Below are positions 16,899 through 25,791 of a DNA stretch of 38,867 nt, piece after piece. Position 1 is the stretch's first letter. The number at the start of each line of letters is the position of its first letter. This DNA comes from a virus. The notes beneath the pieces were generated by a model. That model saw only the letters and a list, made by a program, of their open reading frames with translations. It had not been told where the DNA came from and searched no databases. Position numbers and translations under genes: made by a program. The stretch covers positions 1 to 38,867 of the IMG/VR virus record IMGVR_UViG_3300033979_000256; one strand, written 5' to 3'.

Positions 16899-17084
16899 TT
16901 ATTCCCCTTTGTCAATAAATGAAATTCCAAGCAAGCCAGCAGCAAAGCCAGCAAGTGCCAGCATTACGCTGGTAAGCCAGTATACCACAGAACCAGTCGC
17001 GGGTATCTGGTCAAGCCCGCCGGCTACGCCGGCAAGCAACACAATCCCAAAAAACACAAGCCCAAAACCTAACGCGCTTTTCAT
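16899..17084 (-). CDS. Small two-TM membrane protein
   Basis: 61 residues, two hydrophobic segments: ALGFGLVFFGIVLLAGVAGG and VYWLTSVMLALAGFAAGLLG, joined by a short polar turn, with a charged end. GAGG lies six bases before the ATG at 17084. No family recognised; a holin-like or small regulatory membrane protein is possible. It forms an operon with the genes at 17092 and 16575. Confidence 0.65.
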   Translation of the reverse strand: MKSALGFGLVFFGIVLLAGVAGGLDQIPATGSVVYWLTSVMLALAGFAAGLLGISFIDKGE

Positions 17085-17091
17085 ATTAGCC

Positions 17092-17244
17092 TCAATAAAG
17101 ATTGTAATTCATAACGTGGAAGATACGGCAACCCTTGTGCATTGCCTTGACAAGCCCGCAAGCATCTTGCTCGCTTTGAGCCTGTAGTGTAACAGAACCT
17201 TGCTTGCCTTGCAAGTAGTAACTGATTGTATAGGTGTTCCGCAT
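17092..17244 (-). CDS. 50-residue protein of unknown function
   Basis: ATG at 17244 preceded by GGAAG. The peptide begins MRNTYTISYYLQGKQGSVTL and looks like a small beta-beta-alpha fold (SVTLQAQSEQDACGLVKAM). The longer frame from 17412 runs through the promoter and is not used. First gene of a three-gene operon. Confidence 0.6.
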   Translation of the reverse strand: MRNTYTISYYLQGKQGSVTLQAQSEQDACGLVKAMHKGCRIFHVMNYNLY

Positions 17245-17278
17245 TGTGCTTCCAGGGTTGTGTGCTTCGATGTGTTTA

Positions 17279-17306
17279 ATTATACAGGGTTGAAAATTTT
17301 GTGCAA
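17279..17306 (-). promoter_or_regulatory. Promoter of the 17244 operon
   Basis: Minus strand TTGCAC (17301-17306), 16 bp, TGTATAAT (-10 at 17279-17284). An inverted copy of the TTACAA direct repeat (17313-17331) lies 6 bp upstream of its -35, the same spacing as at P2, P4 and P6. Confidence 0.72.
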
Positions 17307-17312
17307 GCATTG

Positions 17313-17363
17313 AATTGTAACAATTTGTAACAGCGCCAGGCCTTGTGATGTTATAACGTAACA
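17313..17363. repeat. Minus-oriented copy of the intergenic cassette elements
   Basis: AATTGTAACAATTTGTAAC (17313-17331) is the inverse of the direct repeat seen upstream of P2 and P6. TGTGATGTTATAACGTAACA (about 17343-17362) is a diverged half of the P4 palindrome. No GGCGCC promoter accompanies them. Confidence 0.6.
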
Positions 17364-17440
17364 GGGGCGGTTTTTTGACTTGACAAACCAAAAAATCTGA
17401 GCGCCCACCCACGCGTGTAACACCAAGGAAAATTTACCCA

Positions 17441-17470
17441 TTGACCCTAAACCGCTAAACGTGTTACACT
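17441..17470 (+). promoter_or_regulatory. Promoter of the head genes, overlapping motif copy e
   Basis: TTGACC (17441-17446), 18 bp, TACACT (17465-17470). The -35 overlaps GACCCTAAACCG (17443-17454), the fifth copy of the 12-bp motif. A factor binding that motif would occlude or modulate this promoter (inference). Confidence 0.6.
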
Positions 17471-17491
17471 TTAAAAAACTACAGGATCACC

Positions 17492-17959
17492 ATGAACCAA
17501 CTACCCACCGACACCATCAACATAAGCCCCGAATTATTGGAGGTGGCTAATCTCTACCTAGAACACCAAAACACCCAGGAGGTAGCCACTGTCCTCCAGC
17601 TAGAACCCCACGACGTTGCCCAGATCCTAAAGCGTCCAGATGTGAAATCCTACATTAACCAGGTATTCTTCGACTTAGGCTTCAACAACCGGTTTCGTAT
17701 GCGCCGTGCCATGGACGCACTTATTAGTCAAAAGTTTCAGGAGCTGGAGGAGTCGCAAACGGGCAGCACCAAAGACATATCGGAACTACTTGCACTCTCA
17801 CACAAAATGAGCATGGAATTGCTAGACCGTGAGATTCAGCTGGAGAAATTACGGCAAGGTGGGCCTAAAAATCAGGTTAATGTGCAGATCAACGAGGGCG
17901 GTGACGGTACACGATATGGCCAGCTAATCCAGAAATTGCTGGGAGACAAACTTGCTTAA
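17492..17959 (+). CDS. Small terminase subunit (probable)
   Basis: 155 residues directly before the large terminase. An N-terminal HTH-like part (LLEVANLYLEHQNTQEVATV then LQLEPHDVAQILKRPDVKSY) would recognise the packaging site, followed by a long charged helix for oligomerisation (MSMELLDREIQLEKLRQGGP). Size fits TerS. The assignment rests on position and layout, as TerS sequences are poorly conserved. Stop overlaps the TTG of the large terminase by eight bases. Confidence 0.72.
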   Translation: MNQLPTDTINISPELLEVANLYLEHQNTQEVATVLQLEPHDVAQILKRPDVKSYINQVFFDLGFNNRFRMRRAMDALISQKFQELEESQTGSTKDISELLALSHKMSMELLDREIQLEKLRQGGPKNQVNVQINEGGDGTRYGQLIQKLLGDKLA

Positions 17960-19265
17960 GGTGTCGAGACCCGATGTAGAGTGGGACGGCATTCAAGAAT
18001 TCGACCCACATACCCGTTTTATTAAACTACCAATCGAAAACTATCTTAAGCTCATCGGAGCTTGGGATCAGCTAAACCGCGCGCAGCTGGCACTAATCAA
18101 TGCGGTCAACAATCCACAATACCGTTTTGTTGTAGCCGCACTAGCACGCCGTCTAGGCAAAACCTATATTGCAAATATCATTGCGCAACTAGTAAGCCTA
18201 GTGCCAAACTGCAATGTCCTAGTGATCAGTCCCAACTATAATCTGTCCAGCATTAGTTTTGAACTGCAACGCAGGTTTATCAAACACTTTGAGTTGGAGG
18301 TGGAGCGGGATAACCTAAAGGACCGGGTAATTGAGCTGAGCAACGGGTCTACAGTCAGGATGGGTTCGCTGTCCACAGTAGATAGCACAGTTGGTAGATC
18401 GTACCAGCTTATACTCTTTGACGAGGCTGCCTTAGGCGACGGCGGTGAGGAGGCATTTAATATCCAGCTGCGTCCGACCCTAGACCGGGTAGATGCTAAA
18501 GCTATATTTATCTCCACACCTCGTGGCAAGCAAAACTGGTTCTCCCGATTCTGGGATCGTGGGTTCTCGGCAGAATTTCCGGAGTGGTGTTCACTCTGGG
18601 CAGATTATGAAGAAAATCCCAGGATGAGCCCTAAAGATATTGAAGAAGCCCGCAGGTCTATGAGCAAGCAGGAGTTTGAGCAGGAATACCTTGCGTCATT
18701 CACTACATTTGAGGGTCAGATTTATGAGTTACGGGATGATAACATCGTGCCTTGGGACCCCAAACTGCAGCTGGATCAGAGTACTCAGTTTATTGCGGGC
18801 TGCGACCCGGGATACCGAGACCCCACAGCCTTCCTAGTAGTAGCCTACCTGCCGGATCCACGTGATGCAGGCGAGGATAGGTTCTGGGTTATACGTGAGT
18901 ACGAGGAGGCCGAGCAGACTACCCAGTATCATGCCCAACAGATTAAAAACATGGCAGACGAGTTCCAGATTGAACTAATCTTTATAGATAGTGCGGCAGC
19001 ACAGTTTGCTCAAGACCTTGCCTACCAGTATGATATTCCGACTGTGCGTGCTCGTAAAGATGTACTTCCCGGCATCGCGTACGTGCAAACCCTAGTCGCA
19101 CAGGGTAAGCTATGGGTAGATCCGGGCTGTACCAAGACCGTAGAGGCACTCAACCAGTACAAGTGGGATGATCGCGAGGGGCTTACACGTGAGAAGCCTA
19201 AGCATGATCGGTACTCTCACCTTATGGATGCGCTCCGCTACTGCTTATACTCGTTTACTAGATAA
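17952..19265 (+). CDS. Large terminase subunit (ATPase and nuclease)
   Basis: 437 residues. ATPase: Walker A AALARRLGKT (GKT at 69-71), Walker B LILFDEA (153-159) and coupling motif ISTPRG (187-192). Nuclease with RNase H fold: CDPGYRDPT (D285), FIDSAA (D346) and DRYSHLMDALRY (D426). It cuts concatemers and drives DNA into the prohead through the portal. The start is a TTG with GGGAG six bases upstream. Full length. Confidence 0.95.
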   Translation: MLKVSRPDVEWDGIQEFDPHTRFIKLPIENYLKLIGAWDQLNRAQLALINAVNNPQYRFVVAALARRLGKTYIANIIAQLVSLVPNCNVLVISPNYNLSSISFELQRRFIKHFELEVERDNLKDRVIELSNGSTVRMGSLSTVDSTVGRSYQLILFDEAALGDGGEEAFNIQLRPTLDRVDAKAIFISTPRGKQNWFSRFWDRGFSAEFPEWCSLWADYEENPRMSPKDIEEARRSMSKQEFEQEYLASFTTFEGQIYELRDDNIVPWDPKLQLDQSTQFIAGCDPGYRDPTAFLVVAYLPDPRDAGEDRFWVIREYEEAEQTTQYHAQQIKNMADEFQIELIFIDSAAAQFAQDLAYQYDIPTVRARKDVLPGIAYVQTLVAQGKLWVDPGCTKTVEALNQYKWDDREGLTREKPKHDRYSHLMDALRYCLYSFTR

Positions 19266-19296
19266 TAATTATAACATAACTAGAAGGATTACACAA

Positions 19297-19608
19297 GTGA
19301 AAAAATTTATTCTTGTTGCGGGATTGGTTTCCAGCGCGGCAGTGGCCCAAGATTTTGGGTATGTACAAACTCCTGTACTATGTGGCCCTTTTAGTCGGTT
19401 CTTAGAGGTAGTAGGTGACAAAGATATTGCTGAGCAACCATGGTGGCGTGGGCAAAATTTGGAGGCCAACTCTAGTTATCTTATATTTAAAAACCCTAAA
19501 ACTGATGCTTGGACGCTAGTTATAGTACATAAAAGTACAGCATGTTTACTAGGAGTAGGTACTGTAAGTGAAACGTACACTACCCCCAAGACTGAAAATG
19601 TGCATTGA
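19297..19608 (+). CDS. Exported small protein of unknown function
   Basis: 103 residues from the GTG at 19297 (AAGGA upstream). MKKFILVAGLVSSAAVAQ is a Sec signal peptide with a likely cut after AVA; no lipobox. The mature part (~85 residues, two cysteines) ends TTPKTENVH. A periplasmic protein encoded between terminase and HNH nuclease is unusual. Function unknown. Confidence 0.68.
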   Translation: MKKFILVAGLVSSAAVAQDFGYVQTPVLCGPFSRFLEVVGDKDIAEQPWWRGQNLEANSSYLIFKNPKTDAWTLVIVHKSTACLLGVGTVSETYTTPKTENVH

Positions 19609-19633
19609 CTTATAGCTGCCCCGGTGGTATAAT
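19605..19633 (+). promoter_or_regulatory. Promoter of the HNH nuclease
   Basis: TTGACT (19605-19610), 17 bp, TATAAT (19628-19633). The start site would be about three bases before the ATG at 19643, leaving essentially no leader. Confidence 0.72.
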
Positions 19634-19642
19634 ACTAACATT

Positions 19643-20101
19643 ATGGCAAAAAATACTCAAAAACGTATACCTGTAAAATGGATCCGAGACCGTGCCAAGG
19701 GTGCTTACCAAAAGCAATCCACTTGCTGGGTTTGTGGAACCAACCAAGACCTTGAACTACACCATACCCACAGTATTACCCTACTCCTTGAACGCTGGTG
19801 CCAACAACTGGGCATCGAGCTGGATACGGATGATGAGGTACTTAGGGTACGGGATCAGTTCATTAGTGAGCATCACCGTGAGCTGTACGAACTAGTGTAC
19901 ACACTATGTAATCCACACCACGTTCGCTTACACCAGATATTTGGCAAAGCGCCTGGTCTGGGTACTGCTCAAAAACAGCAGCATTGGTTGGAACTGCAGC
20001 GTCAGAAACAGAGTGGTGAAGTTTTCCAGCAGCCTACGTGGGGATCTCCGTTTAGTGAGTTTACCAGTGGAGATAGCCGTGGGAATAAAACAATTTTTTA
20101 G
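19643..20101 (+). CDS. HNH endonuclease
   Basis: 152 residues. Zinc knuckle C28-x2-C31, HNH catalytic LELHHTH (37-43) and C89-x2-H92-H93. HNH proteins next to the terminase of HK97-like phages help the large subunit cut DNA at packaging; this position between terL and portal fits, though a homing-type enzyme is the alternative. The mRNA appears near-leaderless. The end overlaps the portal gene by 23 bases. Confidence 0.85.
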   Translation: MAKNTQKRIPVKWIRDRAKGAYQKQSTCWVCGTNQDLELHHTHSITLLLERWCQQLGIELDTDDEVLRVRDQFISEHHRELYELVYTLCNPHHVRLHQIFGKAPGLGTAQKQQHWLELQRQKQSGEVFQQPTWGSPFSEFTSGDSRGNKTIF

Positions 20102-21260
20102 TGACTTGCGCTGGAAACTCAATCCTGCGCAGGTTAGAATAGCACAAGAAGAGGGTACCATGATTGGTACCACTGCGCCCCTTACCTATCAGCAAGCGTT
20201 TAAGCGTGTTGAAATGGTTAACCGCGGCGTTAACTTAATTGTAAGTGCTTGTGCGGGTTTAGACTATGACGTCAAGGATAAGTTGTACGAGGGTGTGGTT
20301 GTAGGTACTCGTCAAAAGTCCCTAGCTACCATGCTAAACTACAGACCTAACCCCTACCAATCGGCACAAGATTTTCGTAAAAACATATTTACCGACTATT
20401 TACTAGAAGGCAATGTGTTTGTACACTACGACGGTACGTTTCTCTACCACCTGCCCGCTTCGCGTGTAGAAATACTCACCGATGAAAAGACATTTATCAA
20501 AGGCTACCGTTACAACGGATTGGTAGACTTTCGGGAAGGGGAGGTATTTTCACTCAAAGACCTGAGTAGTGATAGTATTTACCGGGGATCTAGCAGGTTG
20601 GAAAGTGCGCAGCGTTCGATTCGGACCTTGTACAACATGGAACAGTTTCAGGATGCGTTCTTTGAAAACGGTGCTGTGTTTGGCATGGTGCTTACAACCG
20701 AGAATACTTTGAGCACTATTGCCAAAGAGCGTACTATACAGTACTGGCAGCAAAAGTACAACCCTAAAGTGGGTGGTCGTCGTCCGGTTATCTTGGACAG
20801 TGGTTTAAAGCCACAAAAGATCACAGACACCAGTTTTAAAGAAATGGACTTTGATCAATCGATCAAGACTCATCAAGAAAAGATCCTGCAAGCCTTAGGC
20901 GTTCCGCCTATCTTGCTCATGGGTGGCAACAATGCCAACATTGCTCCTAACTTGCGCTTATTTTACCTAGAAACTGTGATGCCTATTGCCAAGTCCTGGG
21001 TAAGTGCAGTAGAACGGTACTTTGGATATGACGTGGAAGCAATCACACAAACGGTATCGGCCCTACAACCAGACATTAAAGATATTGCCAGCTACCATAG
21101 TACACTGGTCAACGGCGGTATTATAACACCTAACGAAGCTCGTCAGGAACTCCGCTATGATCGCATAGACGGAGCCGACGAGATAAGAATTCCAGCTAAC
21201 ATTGCTGGTAGTGCAGCAAATCCATCCCAAGGGGGTAGGCCCCAGGGTGGAAATGAATAG
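20079..21260 (+). CDS. Portal protein, HK97 family
   Basis: About 393 residues from the GTG at 20079, chosen because GGAG lies six bases upstream; the frame extends to 19941 inside the HNH gene without a ribosome site. It has the HK97-type portal pattern: VNRGVNLIVSACAGLDY, then LLEGNVFVHYDGTFLYHL, a RGSSRLESA stretch, and GVPPILLMGGNNANI in the stem region. Twelve copies form the DNA gate of the head and the docking site for terminase and connector. The C-terminal tail is polar and glycine-rich. Confidence 0.9.
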   Translation: MGIKQFFSDLRWKLNPAQVRIAQEEGTMIGTTAPLTYQQAFKRVEMVNRGVNLIVSACAGLDYDVKDKLYEGVVVGTRQKSLATMLNYRPNPYQSAQDFRKNIFTDYLLEGNVFVHYDGTFLYHLPASRVEILTDEKTFIKGYRYNGLVDFREGEVFSLKDLSSDSIYRGSSRLESAQRSIRTLYNMEQFQDAFFENGAVFGMVLTTENTLSTIAKERTIQYWQQKYNPKVGGRRPVILDSGLKPQKITDTSFKEMDFDQSIKTHQEKILQALGVPPILLMGGNNANIAPNLRLFYLETVMPIAKSWVSAVERYFGYDVEAITQTVSALQPDIKDIASYHSTLVNGGIITPNEARQELRYDRIDGADEIRIPANIAGSAANPSQGGRPQGGNE

Positions 21261-21268
21261 AGGAAATT

Positions 21269-23203
21269 ATGGTAGACAAAAATAAGATCCTGTACTTTAA
21301 CAGTGTCTTTACTAAAGCTGAGCCGCTACCAGCAGAACCAGACGTAATTGAGATTAGTGGATATGCATCAACTGTGGATGTTGACAGACACGGCGATGTA
21401 ATCCCCACCTCAGTTTGGGAAAGAGGCTTAGAGAACTACATAAAAAATCCTGTTATCCTAGCATTTCATGACCATACTCAACCAGTTGGTCGTATGACTG
21501 AGCACAAAGTAGATGCAAAAGGATTATGGATTAAAGCTAGGATCTCAAAAGCTGCTGAAAAAGTATACCAGCTTATCAAAGACGAAGTTTTAACAGCATT
21601 TTCAGTTGGATTTAGAATTAAAGATGCGGAATATAATACAGCCGCAGAAGTTTTCCTAGTCAAAGACTTAGAATTACATGAAATTTCGGTAGTTTCGGTA
21701 CCAGCAAATCAAAACACACTTTTTAATCTTTCAAAATCGTTTAACTCCGTTACGGAGTATCGTGAATTTATCGCGCAATTTGCACCCCAAAGCGAGTCAG
21801 CTAAAGGGCTAGACACCACTAGGCAAGCAAAGAGCACAACCAAAGAGGAATTGGACATGACTCCAGAAGAATTAAAGCAATTACTAGCCCAAACAGCTCA
21901 AGACGCTGCACAGCAAGCTGCTAAGGCTATCAAAGAAGAACAAGCTCGTGTAGAAGCTGAGAAAGCTGCTCGTGAACAAGCAGAAGCTGAGCTACAAGCA
22001 CGTATCAAAGCAGCTGTTGCTGCTGTAACTCCTACTGAAACTGGTGCAGAAAAGCTACTAGCCGAAGTAGAGAAGCGCTTCCAAGAACAAGCAGAAAGCA
22101 CCAAGAGTGTTATCACTGGCCTAGAAGCTGCCCTAAAAGAAAAAGCACAAGAGCTAGAAGCTATTCAGAAAAGCAAGATGCAATTCGTTGATGGCAAACA
22201 AGGCGAAATGAGCTATGCCGACAAAGAGAAAGCAGTTCTCTTAGCCAAGATGAGCGGCAAAGCAATCGACCAGACACGTCTAGGTCGTGAACTAGTTCAA
22301 AAGTACGGTGGTACAGGTCAAAGCCCTCACCAGCCAAGCGCAACTTGGGAACTAGAAGTTAGCCTAGCAATGGAAAACGAAGTTCGCCGTCGCCTAGTTG
22401 TTGCTCCTACCCTACGTAGTATTGCAATGCAAACTAACGTAATGACTATTCCTGTTAACCCCGAAGCAGGTGTTGCAAGTTGGGTTCAGAATAGCCAGTT
22501 TGGTGCCTCAGCTTCAGCTGGTAATACTGCTGTTCACGCTCTTAAAGAGATCACTCTTAACGCATACAAAGTTGCTACCAACGAGTATGTAGCCTTCGAA
22601 GAAGAAGAAGATGCTCTAATAGCAATTATGCCTGTTATCCGTGACGCAATGGTTCGCCGTGTTGCTCGTGCTGTTGATCGCGCAATGCTACGTGGTGCCG
22701 GTGCTGGTGCAGATCCTGTTAAAGGTCTTGCCACATACGACGAAACAAGCGCAGTTAATCTAGACATTAGCGATAACGCTAAGCTAACAGTTGCACTTCT
22801 ACGTGCAATGCGTCGTGACCTAGGTGCTTGGGGCTTAGATCCTGCTGAGCTAGTTTATATTGTAAGCACAGACGGTTACTACGATCTCTTAGACGACGAT
22901 AACTTCCTAACTGTTGATAAAGTTGGCACACAAGCTACTTTACTAACAGGTCAAATCGGTAGCGTTGCTAATACTCCAGTTCTAGTAAGTGCTGAGTTTG
23001 CTGATAAAGCCGCTGCTGCTGTTGGAGCAATCTGCTTTGCACCAGGTAACTTCCTAGTTGGTAATCAGCGTGGTCTACGTGTTGACACCGATGACCTAGT
23101 TGAAACACAACGTCGCGTAATGGTTGCCAGCCTACGCACTGGCATGACCCAAGTTACTACTAACCTTGGTCAGGGCGTAAGCGCTCTACGTTACGTAGCC
23201 TAA
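21269..23203 (+). CDS. Fused prohead protease and HK97-fold major capsid protein
   Basis: 644 residues. Residues 1-150 match the caudoviral prohead protease: GYASTVDVDRHGDVI, AFHDH (H67), TAFSVGFR (S112) and LELHEISVVSVPAN (E138). Residues ~200-310 are a charged coiled coil (delta-domain scaffold). The rest is an HK97 capsid fold (GVASWVQNSQFG..., EYVAFEEEED..., VKGLATYD). An internal ATG at 21857 (Met197) has GAGG eight bases upstream and could start a separate capsid precursor. Usually two genes; here one frame. Protease must cleave between the parts. Confidence 0.92.
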   Translation: MVDKNKILYFNSVFTKAEPLPAEPDVIEISGYASTVDVDRHGDVIPTSVWERGLENYIKNPVILAFHDHTQPVGRMTEHKVDAKGLWIKARISKAAEKVYQLIKDEVLTAFSVGFRIKDAEYNTAAEVFLVKDLELHEISVVSVPANQNTLFNLSKSFNSVTEYREFIAQFAPQSESAKGLDTTRQAKSTTKEELDMTPEELKQLLAQTAQDAAQQAAKAIKEEQARVEAEKAAREQAEAELQARIKAAVAAVTPTETGAEKLLAEVEKRFQEQAESTKSVITGLEAALKEKAQELEAIQKSKMQFVDGKQGEMSYADKEKAVLLAKMSGKAIDQTRLGRELVQKYGGTGQSPHQPSATWELEVSLAMENEVRRRLVVAPTLRSIAMQTNVMTIPVNPEAGVASWVQNSQFGASASAGNTAVHALKEITLNAYKVATNEYVAFEEEEDALIAIMPVIRDAMVRRVARAVDRAMLRGAGAGADPVKGLATYDETSAVNLDISDNAKLTVALLRAMRRDLGAWGLDPAELVYIVSTDGYYDLLDDDNFLTVDKVGTQATLLTGQIGSVANTPVLVSAEFADKAAAAVGAICFAPGNFLVGNQRGLRVDTDDLVETQRRVMVASLRTGMTQVTTNLGQGVSALRYVA

Positions 23204-23222
23204 TTCTCAGGGATGGGAACTA

Positions 23223-23272
23223 ACAGGGCTATAAAGCCCTGTTTCTTGGCTAGATTCTAACGAGTCTAGCCC
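23223..23272 (+). terminator. Hairpins after the capsid gene
   Basis: ACAGGGCT-ATAA-AGCCCTGT followed by TTCTT (23223-23247), then a second hairpin GGCTAGA/TCTAGCC (23248-23271). The first is a weak terminator or attenuator that would favour capsid mRNA over the distal genes. Confidence 0.65.
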
Positions 23273-23291
23273 GGAAACAACAGGAGATAAC

Positions 23292-23861
23292 ATGGGATTA
23301 AGCCTTTTTACCAGACAAGAATATAAGTCGTACATAGGGATTAATAGCGCAAATTCTGACGGTGAAATTGATAGCTTAATTCCTAAGGTTTCACAGTTTG
23401 CAAAAACTTACTGCAAACGCACATTTATAGATTACTATAACGATCCGCTTATCGAGTACAGTACCGGCGGATTTGATCGTATTCTACTACGCGAAACTCC
23501 AGTGGTCACAGTAACTAGTGTTCAGCAGAGCAAAGACTACGGTCAAACTTGGACACCACTAGTAAAATTTACAGATTGGGTTGTAGATGGCGACGATATA
23601 ATAAGCCTACATCCTAGCGGCATATTTGAGAAGTTAATTCGCGGCTATAAGGTTGCCTACTTTGGTGGTTACGAGATTGTGCCAGAAGATTTAAAAGCTG
23701 CTTGTATGGATTTACTCACATACTACAAAGACAATGATGCAGCAGTAAAGTCAACTAAAGCTGCTGGTACTAATAATACACAAATTGAATATGTACAAAG
23801 TAGTAGCCTGCCAGCACACATTAGACGAGTATTTGATCTCTACATGGCGGATTATGCGTAA
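23292..23861 (+). CDS. Head-tail connector (HK97 gp6-like adaptor)
   Basis: 189 residues with the gp6/gp15 adaptor layout: an N-terminal helical segment (EIDSLIPKVSQFAKTYCKRT), a central beta domain (RILLRETPVVTVTSV) and a C-terminal helix (DLKAACMDLLTYYKDND). A ring of such proteins sits under the portal. Stop and next ATG overlap by one base. Confidence 0.78.
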   Translation: MGLSLFTRQEYKSYIGINSANSDGEIDSLIPKVSQFAKTYCKRTFIDYYNDPLIEYSTGGFDRILLRETPVVTVTSVQQSKDYGQTWTPLVKFTDWVVDGDDIISLHPSGIFEKLIRGYKVAYFGGYEIVPEDLKAACMDLLTYYKDNDAAVKSTKAAGTNNTQIEYVQSSSLPAHIRRVFDLYMADYA

Positions 23862-25354
23862 TGGGTATAGCAAATTTTACAGCAGCACTACAAAGTCAAG
23901 TATATAAAAATTGGTTATCTAATCTTGATAAAAATATTGTAACAGCCACCTCAAAGGCTCTTAGAGACCGAGAGCAGGTTAGTCAAAAAACTAGTTTTTA
24001 TATTACGACTAGCACTGTAAAACAGCTATATAAAACAATAGCCAATATAGACATAGATAACAGTGAAGCTCAAATATTCTTATCAGACTTGTTAAAAGTA
24101 ACTGCAACAAGCAAAGATACTATTAGTGGAACTCAAATTAATGTAAATGGTGAAACAGCAGTATTTTTTAAAAATATTGGTTTTGACACTATAAGTACAA
24201 AAATTACTAATATATTAGATGCTATACCTGAAATACAAGACGCATACTATGAGGCTGAACAAGTATACTATAAAAATGAAATAGAAGCCTTAAAAAATAA
24301 TCCTAAATATAAATCAAGTACCACAGCAGAAAAAAGAAAGCTAGAAAGAGAAATTGCTGATAAAGCAAAAGAACGAGGTACTTTAGGATATTATTTTAAT
24401 AAAGGTCACGTAATTAGTGTAGCCACCAATCTAGTACGACAATTCAGAAATCAATTAGCAAAAGTAGATTTTGAAACAAAGGCACAAAGAGATGCTCTAT
24501 TAGAAGTACTTGATAGTTACATTGATAAATTAGTTCAAGATGACTTAGCTACAGCAAATTTACCAAATGCTGTAGATCAAGAACTTTATGCAGGATATAT
24601 AAAATCTTCAAATACATACCTAGTTGAGCTTCAACATAGAGTAGGTAATATTCAGTCAGGACGAGCAAGTATTCCTATTATTGATGAATTAAGAAATATA
24701 TTTAATTTATCAAATCAAGAGTTTGCTACAATAATTAATAAATCTCCTGCTCTGGGTATTACATTAATAAATACTCCAGGATCTCCAAGTTTTATAGACT
24801 TAATAGCAAAAGATATAGCAGATACTATTGCTGGCAAAACTCTTAGTAAAAAAGTATATAAGCAACAACCAGTATTAGTTGCTAAAAAGTCAAATAAGAT
24901 TTCAAAACCAAAGTCTAATAAGCAAAAAATACAGACTTTGACCAATTTAAAAAATAAATTAAAAGCAGCAAAACCTGATACTAAAAAGATAAAAGAAAAT
25001 TTAATATTAGAAGATTTAGTATCTCAGCGATCCCTAACGGATCTTCAAAATATATTAGCATCACAATTAACTGCTAGAATTCGTCAAAATATGGGAACTG
25101 GTAGCAGAACCGATATTTTAAACTACAGAACTGGTAGGTTTGCAGAAAGTGCTAGAGTTGAGCGGATTACTCAAGGCCGTGAAGGCATGATAACTGCATA
25201 TTATAATTATATGCGATATCCATACGCTACTTTTAGTCAAGGCGGCAGACAGGAGTTTCCTAGATCCAGAGACCCTAAACTGTTAATCTCTAAGTCAATC
25301 CGTGAAATCATGCAAGAACAAATGATAACCAAAATGAGGGCCGTACTAGCATGA
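23861..25354 (+). CDS. Large neck or tail-completion protein, N-terminus unusual
   Basis: 497 residues. The last ~100 (ILASQLTARIRQNMGTGSRT ... NYRTGRFAESARV ... MITAYYNYMRYPYATFS) resemble small tail-completion proteins. The first ~390, lysine-rich and helical, have no counterpart I know at this position, where phages normally encode ~120-160 residues. The A+T-rich codon use differs from the connector gene. It probably joins head and tail; the extra domain is unexplained. Confidence 0.6.
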   Translation: MGIANFTAALQSQVYKNWLSNLDKNIVTATSKALRDREQVSQKTSFYITTSTVKQLYKTIANIDIDNSEAQIFLSDLLKVTATSKDTISGTQINVNGETAVFFKNIGFDTISTKITNILDAIPEIQDAYYEAEQVYYKNEIEALKNNPKYKSSTTAEKRKLEREIADKAKERGTLGYYFNKGHVISVATNLVRQFRNQLAKVDFETKAQRDALLEVLDSYIDKLVQDDLATANLPNAVDQELYAGYIKSSNTYLVELQHRVGNIQSGRASIPIIDELRNIFNLSNQEFATIINKSPALGITLINTPGSPSFIDLIAKDIADTIAGKTLSKKVYKQQPVLVAKKSNKISKPKSNKQKIQTLTNLKNKLKAAKPDTKKIKENLILEDLVSQRSLTDLQNILASQLTARIRQNMGTGSRTDILNYRTGRFAESARVERITQGREGMITAYYNYMRYPYATFSQGGRQEFPRSRDPKLLISKSIREIMQEQMITKMRAVLA

Positions 25355-25791
25355 CTAAGCGCACACAGATTACCAAAGCCCTAGTAGAAAAGCTAAAGCT
25401 AATAGACGGTACTGCACCATACACTACCAATGTGTATAACAACGCATATGCCAAATTAAAGTTCTGGGACGAAATACAAGATTTTCCTAGTATATATGCA
25501 ACCCCCGGCAGCGAAACCCGTGAGTACATGCCAGGAGACTTTGCTTGGGGTTTCTTAAATATAGCAATTAAAGCATATGTTCGTAGTGAAGATAACACAC
25601 AAGAGCAGCTTGAACAATTGCTAGAAGATATAGAACAATGCGTAGATTCTAACAGGGTTCTAATTTATGACACCGAACAAAATCTAGAAACAACAGAAAT
25701 TCTAGTACAATCAATCACAACTGATGAAGGACTATTAGTACCTTATGGAGTTGGAGAGATTAACTTACAGGTTAGATATCCAATCGTGTAA
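25351..25791 (+). CDS. Tail terminator protein (probable)
   Basis: 146 residues beginning MTKRTQITKALVEKLKLIDG. The order neck-tail terminator-tail tube, the size and the mixed alpha/beta layout (long N-terminal helix, then FPSIYATPGSETREY, then a helix EDNTQEQLEQLLEDIEQC and a final beta strand) fit gpU/Gp37-type terminators that cap the tube end. Starts within the stop of the previous gene (ATGA). Confidence 0.7.
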   Translation: MTKRTQITKALVEKLKLIDGTAPYTTNVYNNAYAKLKFWDEIQDFPSIYATPGSETREYMPGDFAWGFLNIAIKAYVRSEDNTQEQLEQLLEDIEQCVDSNRVLIYDTEQNLETTEILVQSITTDEGLLVPYGVGEINLQVRYPIV

